A DNA stretch of 64,000 nt from Asterochloris sp. CNOR1. Its lineage: Eukaryota > Chlorophyta > Trebouxiophyceae > Trebouxiales > Trebouxiaceae. The notes beneath the pieces are model-generated. The model ran no database searches and was not told where the DNA came from. It saw only the letters and a program-made list of their open reading frames with translations. Location: NCBI GenBank assembly GCA_963969365.1, contig OZ017749.1:3658001-3722000 (forward strand). Reading direction: 5' to 3'. Shown piece after piece: positions 21,474 through 30,177 of the stretch. The translations under genes and the position numbers were made by a program. The stretch's first letter is position 1. The number at the start of each line of letters is the position of its first letter.

Positions 21474-22729
21474 TAGTGGCTGACCATTATGATGTGCAGG
21501 CCAGATCGCTCCATAGCCGCACCCTGAAGCTTTCTGAATGGAGCTGTCTTGGCTCCCTAGGGTCTGCAGACCACTTGTGGCCATGCTGATGGGCCCATGT
21601 TAACCAGAGCCTTGGTACCTATCATTTCCATTTATGGGCTTTGCTGAACCTGATGTCTTCTGCAAACAGGTACCCACAATGGCTGCTGACAATACATTGA
21701 TGCCTATGTCTTGCCACCCTTAAAGCTGTGCTCTGCATTCGTTTTGCGATGCAGTGGATGGACGCCCAAACATGAAGCGGGGTCTGGACAGCTTTGCCTA
21801 TGGCAAGCTAAACAAGAAGGGCTGGGTCAGCATCTGGCTAGTGATTGGCATTGCCACAACTGTCTGAGCATTAGCAAGCTGCCCTATAAATACTGTCGTG
21901 CTCGGCAGCACAAACCCTTGATGAGACGGGCTGCAACTTGATGTTAGGATGTATGCCCTCACCAGGTGCCACGGACGTGATGCACACAGGTGCACTCAGT
22001 TGCGCAAAATTCTTACCTCTACGACCTGCAATGGGCTCTGCTTGCCGCTGTTAAGACCAGCAAGACCTCAGGCACATATGCAGGGGAAGGAGGCGCTGAA
22101 AAGCCGCCAGTGCTGGTGCTGAAATTGTTGACCAGGCCCATCAGTGCCAGCACAGAAGCTTATTGGCCCTTTGCTGGTGCACACTTGCTACAACAAGGAT
22201 GGCAGCCTGAGGCTGTGGAGTCAAACAGCTAGGGGAATGAGACCAAGCCAAAAGGATGACATAATTTTCGCATCAACAGAGGAGCGGTACTCTCCAGACA
22301 GGGTGCATCAGGGTCACCAGATTCGGCTGACTCTCGATGAAGATACGCGTGTTAGCTTTTGCAGCGCAACATGCGCAAATGCGTCCCACACTCTGCTTCG
22401 GCAATCCGCATTCTTGCAGCTGACAGCTTTTGCCAGCAGCTCTTGTGCCAAACACACGACTGCTTCAGCCAACTTGGACAACCAGGTAACTGTGATCTCA
22501 CGATGGCATGTTGATTGCCACTCCTCCATCCTCTGCCACCGGCCCACAAGCCTGATGGGCGGGCTTGCCGCTTCATGCCTGCAAAGGCCTGCTTGCTACA
22601 GATGACATGCTATCCTGCCAAAATGGCTGCATAGCATGTCATGTGTAGCAAGCAGTTGCTCAGGCAGGGTGCTGAAGTTTGCCAGCAAGCTGTGGCTCCC
22701 CTGGCAGAGCCCCTCAGCCCACTCTCCAC
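21474..22729. other. Spacer between the two segmental copies, with an unassigned plus-strand ORF
   Basis: The region holds the dispersed repeat at 22390-22630. On the plus strand are two stretches that look coding. One lies around 21753-21830 (RPNMKRGLDSFAYGKLNKKG) after a GATGCAG acceptor. The other is an open frame at 21990-22232 containing QNSYLYDLQWALLAAVKTSK and PPVLVLKLLTRPISAS. I do not recognise either. They might be two exons of a small plus-strand gene or relics of an unknown element. Confidence 0.25.
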
Positions 22730-22871
22730 CTATATATCAGGGACACCCAGGGGCTGCTCCAGCCGTGATTGGGGGTCGGCCACCAGCCTCATCTTGCTTT
22801 TGCTTCTCAGAGAGGATGCCAAAGTCTGCCAGCAAGCAAAGGATCCCCTGAAAGAGCCCCTCACCATCTGA

Positions 22872-25113
22872 AGTGGACGTTCAGGGGCTGCCCCAGCTGC
22901 AGCTTGGGCGCGTCAGCCACCAGCTGCAGCCGCATCTCCTGCTTCTGCTGCTCAGACAGGGCGCCCAGGTTGGGCTCCTCCCCGCGCACAATGCTTACGA
23001 GGCGAGCCTGCTGCAGACGCGCCAGGTCCTTGCCGGGGCTCCGGCGCTGCGCGTGCTGCTGCAGCCAGGTCAGGGCTGTGCCAGGGGTAAAGGTGCGGGG
23101 GTGAGTCATCCCTCTGTACATGAAGGGATTGTCACATCTTCAGCAAGGCGTCATGTTGCCTACCAATGCGGAGCAAGCAGCTGACACGTAGATTCTGCTG
23201 TATGCTCACATATAACCTTACAGATCTACAGCAGCTTGCGACACAGTGCACTCATCAGGCTGACATGCTACGCAGCAGGCGACACAGGGACAGAGCACAA
23301 GGCTCACAGCATAAAAAGTGCCGAAGAGGGCTCAGAAATTTGAGGGGCTCACGATATGGTGCAGGCCTCGCAGGTCAGTGTCCTGGCGTCTGCACTCCTC
23401 ATCTGGGCTGCCATGTCCCGCAGCTGCTGCCACTCCTCCTGTGCCATGCCTGGGGGCAGCAGAGCATCGCGCACCTGCTCGTGCAGGAAGGGCAAGCCAG
23501 GTCTGCACCACAAGCCAGGTCGATGAACACGCCTGGATGGCCTTGAGATCGAAGCAGGAACCTAGACTGGGTACACTATGCCTGCTCCTGCAGACAGAAA
23601 GCATCAACTGTGCAAGGATTCTATGTGAGCTTTGCATGCAAGCTTGCACCAAAACCCTAGAATGTGTATGCCATGCCTGTGCCTGCAGACCGAGAGGGCT
23701 GTGTGCAGGATTTGGACGTATGCTCTGCAGACGAGGGTGGAGTGGACGTGTGTTCTGCCGCAAGGCTGCAGGGTGATGTGTTCTGCCCATCACGGTGCAG
23801 GCCGCAGGCAGGCAGCAGGCACAGCATGCTCGAGCGGTGAGGGACCCTGTTGCAGCAGGCAGCACAACATGCTGTCCAAGCAGCCATTGTGGGTCCTAGA
23901 CAAGCGCCTCAGAGCTGACTGTACAAGCAGCATGCGCAGTCTGCCATTTTGCACCTGCTATGACCTCTGGTGACCGCCGGCAGGGTTCTGCAAAGTCAGG
24001 TCAGGAGTCGAACCAGCTCATGCCCCCCTGCAGAGATTTGCACAGTCAGCACAGGAGTCGAACCAGCTCATGTCTGCACCTTGAAGGATGTGACTGAGGA
24101 GTCTACTACATCTCGGAGCTCCTTGGGCAGGGCTGGCTGCCCCGCAGCATGCTCCAGGAGTTTTGAGAGGGTGCCCTCATTGATGGTGGCCAGCAGCTCA
24201 TCTGCTCCCCCAATCAGCTGGCCGCCGATGAACACCTGCACTCCATGCAGGGCTCAGTGGGGTGGACTAAGTTGTGTCAAGTCTCATCAATCTGTCCAAC
24301 TTGACCATCAAAAAGAGATGTAGCTTGAATCTATTACTATGGCTGGCAGCATCTCATGCCTCCCTGCTGGCCACCAGTGACCCCCTGCATGCAGGGGCAG
24401 CTGTGCGCAGCAGGTGGTTCAAGGTCTGTCAGGTGCCAGCAACATGACTGCAGCAGACACACATGGGCAGCAGCTCATGCGCCAACTCCAGCTGCTGTCC
24501 AACAATGTGGACCTGCGGTCAGAGCGGAGGCAGTACTGTGTGCACAGCAGTGAATTCACAGGGCTTTGCTCGCAAGTTGTGGAGTGAGCAGCAGCTGATC
24601 TGCCCCTTCCAGCAGCTGGCCTCCAACGAGCGCATTCATTAGGAGCCAGGGCTCAGGTGGGCACAGCGTTGTCTTCATGCCTTGACCCAGCCCATAGCTC
24701 TTCATCAAACGGAGAAAACCCTCTGGCTCAGAACCACCATGAGATGCACATTGGGAAGCAAAGCCGACCTGTGCTCAGATGGCACATGCTGTTCCTTTGC
24801 CGGCTGGTAGATAGCTCGTTCATGTGCTCGCCTGGTGCACACATACATCAAAGTGTGACTACAACACCAGCAACCCCCATGCCAGCTCATCAGCAGGTTC
24901 GAAAGTGTAAGCAACCAGCAGCACCAATTTGCCTCTTCACTGCAGCACCTACAAGTCCAGCATTGCCCCTGTTGCAGACCTGCGGCACTGTCCGCTTGCC
25001 AGTGGTCTGCTTGATTTTGTTCAGCAGCTCCAGCTGGCTGCCTGCCTCCACCTCCTCAAACTCAATGCTCTGCTCCTTGATGGCGCGCTTGGCCTTCATG
25101 CAGAATGGGCAGC
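22872..25113 (-). CDS. Glutaredoxin-DEP paralogue without DUF547 (copy B)
   Basis: Exons 25113-24980 (CPFC motif, VEAGSQLELLNKIKQTTGKR), 24235-24080 (VFIGGQLIGGADELL, 156 nt), about 23480-23350 (EEWQQLRDMAAQMRSADART) and about 23112-22872 (DEP-like, ALTWLQQHAQRRS) match copy A exon for exon and keep the same splice sites and lengths. No DUF547 exon follows; downstream lie more DEP-edge echoes (22670-22790) and then unrelated sequence. The open frames and conserved CPFC suggest either a recent duplication or a protein still under constraint. Alternatively, transcripts may splice onward into copy A. The promoter and first exon are unknown, and a short exon around 25400-25350 is possible. Confidence 0.65.
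24345..24660 (-). repeat. Three-echo array of the glutaredoxin exon, copy B
   Basis: Decayed copies of the GGQLIGGADELL exon start at about 24382, 24512 (VHIVGQQLELAHELLP) and 24630 (LVGGQLLEGADQLLL); the real exon starts at 24235. Spacings are about 147, 130 and 118 bp, nearly the same as in copy A (148, 133, 124). Order, spacing and unit-specific changes are shared with copy A, so the array existed before the segmental duplication. Confidence 0.8.
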
Positions 25114-25872
25114 CTGCAGCATACAGCTCTCATCCATGCAGGCACATCATGTCAAGCCTGCCAACAGCATGCTTGGCGGACCTGTTGTGGTGATGACAGT
25201 CACTGCAGCCTTCTGGGAGGTCTGCGGTGCCATTGCCCACACTTCAAGCTTTCTTTTGCTGATGCCTCTCAGTGCCAACCCCTGGCACCCTCTTCTGATC
25301 GAGTTAAGAGCTCCGCACCGTTTGATCTGACACGGAGGGATCCTTACCTCTTCATGCAGCCCACCGTTCCACATGCAGCAGGCAGTCGATCGAGTCAACG
25401 TAAGTGTGACAGGATTCTACAGCAATTACTGCGCAATCTGCAAAGAAACAACAGGACTGGCATGGCTGGCTGGATCCTGCGTTGAGTAAATGTCATGGAG
25501 ATGTTGCAATCAACAAGCAATCATGTTTGATCTGGGATCCCCACAAAGGAATAACTTTGTCAACCTCCCAAGGGATCTTTTTTCTTCGACCAGACTGCAT
25601 GCCATGGGTCTCAGGAGTAAAGATTCCTCACATGATGTGCATCGCATCTCAGAAAGTCAGTAATACTGGCACTGACCAGCCCTCAGGGTAGCTGTTCCTG
25701 GTGCTGTGGCTCCATCATACTGGATGCAAGGCTGTGACACCAGTGTCACATGCAATGTGGTCGATCCTATTTAGGTCGGGTGTTGTGTCCTGAAGCTACT
25801 GAGGTCTATGCTGAGAGCGCAATTGACACGCACTGAATGTGTTCCAGTCAGAACAACCTGGGTGGAGCTCAC

Positions 25873-25962
25873 CAGCAGGAAGTGGTTTTGCAGTTGAATG
25901 TTTTCAAGGTTGTTAGTCTTTTCGGCTACAGATCCCACCATCTGCTTGAGCTGAGCGCTTGC
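25873..25962 (-). other. Orphan 90 nt exon candidate
   Basis: Between a CACAG acceptor and a GTGAGC donor lies an uninterrupted 30-codon frame, ASAQLKQMVGSVAEKTNNLE plus ten more residues, helical in character. It falls between GxxExxY-B and glutaredoxin-B. It could be a 3' exon of the former, in which case the stop at 26242 would be intronic, or a 5' exon of the latter. I cannot decide from sequence alone. Confidence 0.3.
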
Positions 25963-26241
25963 CTGTGTCAAAGATCACAGCAAAGTTTAAGCAAGCAATG
26001 TGTCCGAGGTGCAAGCAGTTCTGCTACACGGTGCACTTTGAGGTTCAACCAGCAGGCAAATGAAGCAAGTTTGCTACTGAGCACACCCAGGGATCAGCAC
26101 ATGCTGTTGACAATAAGAAAGCATGCCCAGGTGACCAGGTCTTATTTAAGTCTATTTGCAAGGTGCTAAGTGTGGCTGAGCATCAGCATGTGTGGCAATC
26201 TGTACATATGCGGCGTGACGTCCATGCTTGTGAAGTCAGGG

Positions 26242-26826
26242 TCAAGCGGAGGGCTTGAGCTCCCTGATAATCCAAGTTACCACTTCTGGTGATGCCTTCC
26301 ACTTCTGGTGATGCTCAGCCTGAGGTGCTTGAGCTTGGTTGGGCTTAGGGAAGTTCAAGAGCACACCATGAGATATAGTCAGCCCATGCATGTAACTCCT
26401 GAGCTGGTCTTTGTTCGGCGGACTGAGCCCCTGGATGTTCTTTACCTTGACAACCACCTTGCCGTTGATGAAGAGGTCGCATTTCTTTGCGCCCACAGGG
26501 TGCTCACACTCTACCTGCAAACAATCAGGTGGTGAATGTATGAGTTCCAGCGGACTGGCCTTGCATGTACAGATGTGAGCATGGCTCTACACGACAAGTG
26601 ATGGACAAGAGCATCAAGGCGAGTGCAACATATGCATATCAGCCAGAATGTCAGTGCAAAAGTCCAAACGCACGTCATAGCCACACAATGTCAGGCGTTT
26701 GTACAGCTTCTTGACAGCCTCCTTCTCTGTCCCTGACATGATGCCACCAAAGTCCTCTTTACGTACCAAGTCAGCCTCATCGACAACTGCCTGCACAATG
26801 GACAGCTCCGGTGTGTGCCCCTGCAC
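26242..26826 (-). CDS. GxxExxY/PD-(D/E)XK-like protein (copy B, better preserved)
   Basis: Two blocks are clear. Upstream, about 26820-26640 reads SIVQAVVDEADLVRKEDFGG and EAVKKLYKRLTLCGYDV, equivalent to the helical 'KIIGAAIEVHKELGPGLLE.AYE..L..EL' start of GxxExxY proteins. The exon 26514-26242 reads KCDLFINGKVVVKVKN ... DQLRSYMHG ... GVLLNFPKP, the PD-(D/E)XK-like core (D-ING-K-V-V-K), then stop TGA. The family is widespread in bacteria and archaea and patchy in eukaryotes; a nuclease-like fold is predicted but activity is not established. The GxxExxY signature itself is altered here. The splice join between the two blocks is not resolved. Confidence 0.6.
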
Positions 26827-27335
26827 AGCAGGACAGCATGGTTGCGCTGACAGCTTTGTGCAACATGTCTGCAGTGTGCTGGACCTGCTGGGGCCTGTGT
26901 GAGACGCCCCTCTGCCCTGCGCTGACAGCTTGGCCCTGCTCCTGGGCCTAAGCTTGGCACCACAGGTTGCACTGACAGTACATTGTGTGGCACAGTTGCA
27001 TTACGCTTGCCCTGCTGCAGGGCTGAGTGCGCCGTCTGTAGCGTGATCCAGGCTGCCTGGCCCTGCACAGCATGGCGCCACAGCGTATGCAGATGCAATG
27101 TGTGTGGCACGTTTACACTACACTGGCCATGTTGCGGGGTTGCAGGCGGCCTGTGATCATCAACTGACTGGCCTAACTCCTGGGCCTCAGCCTGAACTTG
27201 CAAGACATGGGCTCCAACCAACTTGCTCTTGCGTCCGGATGGTAGGGAGACAAGACAGCTCTTTTTAGTAAGCATGAGGGTGGAGCTCTGGAGCGACCTA
27301 GCACTTACATCATAATGAATGGTCAGCCAACCAGC

Positions 27336-29235
27336 CTAGCTAGCCCACACAACATTGCAAGTGCCATGAGTGCTTGCCTGGACTCCCTGCAGAGACTCCA
27401 AGCGCACCTGCAGATCCTTGACCTTTTTCTCAGCTGCATCTCTCTCGCCCTTCACAACATTGAACCGGCCCTCCAGCTCCGTGTACTGCTCCTGTGCTAC
27501 CTGCTGGCGCTCCTGCAGGCATTGGGCCTCAGTGGCTGACATCAATACAAGGCAAGCAGCAACAGCTGTCTCAGCTGAGGCCCTGAGGGACTAGGTATAC
27601 TATGTAGTGACCAGTCTTGTAAGCATGCGCAGGCTCCTTGCTACAAGGTGGAGCCAGGCACGCGCACCAGCCTGGGCTTGGCTGCCCACAGCCACTTTTG
27701 CAAGCAGGTTGGGCCCCTCAGTAAAGAGTGGGCCAAAAAGGTGGCAGCAGCCTCAGCTGAGTGCTTGGCTGGCCCTAATTGCTCTTCCATCAATATTGTA
27801 GGGTAGAGGCAGGCAGCAGCAGCTATAGGCCTGGTGTACATGCCTTGCTTGGAATGTTGTGGTGGCGCTCCAAACTGAGCTATGTCTTGCATCCAGCCAG
27901 TGCTACGCACAGCATCTTGCAAAAGTGCCCGGGGTGCAGCTTCCACCTGCGCCTGTGGCAAGTCTTGCAGTCGGCCACACAATTGTCTTGCACATATGAA
28001 GCTTATCTGACCAGACATGGCAGGCGAGGCCGGTCAGTGTTGCCAGCCTTCACCTCTGCCTGGGCATGCTTCCGCTGCGAGCTATGCTTTGCCTGTTGTC
28101 AACATGGAGCCGCCAGGGACCAATCAGCTGAGGTGCAATGCACAGCCCTGCAAGCTTTCCCTGTTCTTGCGCCAGATCATGCTGCAGCCCATGCAGTGCC
28201 TGTTGCGAAGCCTGGCAATATCAGTATGGGTGCATTGCACAGCCCTGCAGCTGCAGACTTCACCTTTGCCTGCGCCAGCTCCTTGTTCAGGTCACGCGCT
28301 GCCCGCTTCGAGGCCTTTTGCTGCTGAGCCTCCTCCTCAGCTGCCTTGGCAGCCTGGATAGCCTCCCTGACAGCCTGCAATAGTGAATTGGGACAAGATC
28401 TGACACGTTATGCTGGCACCAGCCCAACTGTACGAAACGCAGGGCTGCAGCTTGAGTTAACACCACGGACCTCACACACACACGGCCACCTGCGCGCTGT
28501 GCAGCCTTAGAGGCTGGCTTGGTGTCAGACCACTGGCCCAACAGGCCAGTTGCAACAGATGCTCTACAGGGATCATGGTGCCCTTCAAGTAGAATTGCCT
28601 TACCGTCACCCGCCATGCCGTGATCAGATGCATCCGCAGAGCAGGCGTACTCATATCCTTGAAGTCCTTCTTGATCTGCTTGGTCTCTGCTTTTACGTCA
28701 ACTTCGCTGCCCATGGAAAAAAGCTTGTGCTTGGCCAACATATCTATCAGGCCCGCTGGCTCGAAAAGTTTGAGGGCCGGGCATAGGGAGTCTCTTTCCC
28801 GGCAATTATGTTTGACAAAAAATGGGTGACACCTTCTTTCAGCTCATCATCCCAAGGCATGTCCTTCTGCAACACAGAATGCCATGCTCTGCAGCCTCAA
28901 TCAAAGTGAGTGTGGTCTGCACAGCAATCTCAGGGGGGACCAAGCCTATAGGTAATACACGCACACCCACTTACCAGCAGCTTGTTAGCTTCGGCTGCCT
29001 GAGCTGACTGGTGCCCATGGTCGGTGTCAGCCTGCACATCACACAGGCAAAGGACATGAGCCCTTGCAAATTCACAGATGCAAACAGAGGCATTCCTTCC
29101 AGAACGAACCTACCAGCTGCTCATCAATATGGTTTGGATCTGGATGCTCTGCCACCTCACCTCTGCCACCAACACCTTGCTCAGCTGCCTGCAGCACAAC
29201 ATCCAGTGCAACCAACAGGTCTATCAATCGTCAAA
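27336..29235 (-). CDS. Unrecognised coiled-coil protein, several exons
   Basis: Candidate exon pieces in transcript order: about 29225-29110 (DLLVALDVVLQAAEQGVGG), 28860-28800 (PWDDELKEGVTHFLSNI), 28760-28600 (EPAGLIDMLAKHKLF, then VKAETKQIKKDFKDMSTPAL and RMHLITAWRVT), 28380-28250 (EAIQAAKAAEEEAQQQKASK) and 27545-27390 (EQYTELEGRFNVVKGERDAA). The later pieces have clear heptad-like coiled-coil character. I do not recognise a family. It lies directly upstream of GxxExxY-B on the same strand and could be its N-terminal part. The exon joins are guesses, and the 28860/28760 pieces lie in different frames. Confidence 0.35.
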
Positions 29236-29959
29236 ACTTGCAATGTTGCAGTGCAGATACTCAGGGCACCTGCCGGCATTTAAAATTTGGACAGCTGTGG
29301 TCAAAGCAAATTGGTTGGCTCCTTACTTGATTCATGTCCCTGTCAGCCACCTCAACCTCCGCGAACTCTACAACTGCCATGTCCTACCTGATCACAACTG
29401 TGCTTCCAGCAATGTGCAAGGCTGCACTTCCTGACTCTTTATGTCGTGAACAATGGTGGGCTTCCAAGACAGCTGGTGATTCAGCCATGTCATAGATGGG
29501 CGGCAGCTGCCAGACTGTGCTGATGCTGTTACTTCACAGCTGATGAACATGCATGGACATATATGCTAGCTTGCCAAAAGCTGGCTGCCCAGCAGAGCTT
29601 GAATAAGCAGCTCACCGTCTGTATCAACTGGAACTCTCAAAGGCTTCTGGATGACTCTTACCGTCCAATGTAGAGCAGAGGGACACCTACAAGCATTGCA
29701 AAACATCGTGACTGGCTCAGCAGCGACCTTGTGTCACGACAGACCAACTGCAGGATGTGTAGACAGAGAGGGACGACAGCAGAAGCATGCTGTGCCACCT
29801 AGTTTGACTTACTGCGACGCAGGGAGGTGGGGATTTCACACGGTTGGAAGCTCACACGTTGGAAGCTTACGCAGGCATGACCTAAATTCAGCCGATTCAC
29901 ACCCTGCAGCACATCGTGATACTTGTATGCCTGAGCTGCAGCAGGACAGTCCTGCTCTG
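29236..29959. other. Intergenic stretch before the retrotransposon pieces
   Basis: No exon or domain could be supported. It probably includes the promoter of the minus-strand coiled-coil gene. A near-perfect short direct repeat, CACACGTTGGAAGC / CACACGGTTGGAAGC, occurs around 29837-29870. Confidence 0.4.
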
Positions 29960-30140
29960 TCCGATAAGTAAGCTCGATCCATGCCCAGCAGGTTCCGTAG
30001 AGACTGCATGGTGGATGTACTCATGTTAAGACCATGCTTGCTGGCCTGATGATGCCAGAACAACACCTTACAGCCATAGCTGAGAACAGGCAGCACCATT
30101 GAACAGATGTACATGCGACGCGGAAACCTCAAACAAGTGG
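29960..30140 (-). mobile_element. Fragment of a non-LTR retrotransposon (post-RT region)
   Basis: On the minus strand the peptide RRMYICSMVLPVLSYGC followed by KVLFWHHQAS ... LRNLLGM matches the post-catalytic part of the intact ORF next door (QRMCNLFNALVLPILSYGC, EVWFWHHDAS ... LCGLLGV). DNA similarity by eye is high over about 60 bp and weaker elsewhere. Only this short part of the element is present. It points away from the neighbouring LINE, head to head. Confidence 0.8.
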
Positions 30141-30177
30141 CCATTGTGGCCCGAAATCTTGAGAGCCAAACCATGTA

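Larger units (their letters stand above)
22730..26970. repeat. Segmental duplication, copy B
   Basis: This is the counterpart of 17260-21470. The match is close over 22730-25400 (glutaredoxin-DEP part) and 26220-26970 (GxxExxY part). The stretch 25400-26200 differs strongly from the corresponding part of copy A, so the unit has been altered by insertion or deletion in one copy. Confidence 0.9.

Noticed and set aside
17260-26970. Assembly artefact explaining the duplicated glutaredoxin region
   Set aside because: The copies differ by several percent in exons and much more in non-coding parts, so they are not collapsed or doubled reads of one locus, though haplotype mixing cannot be fully excluded.
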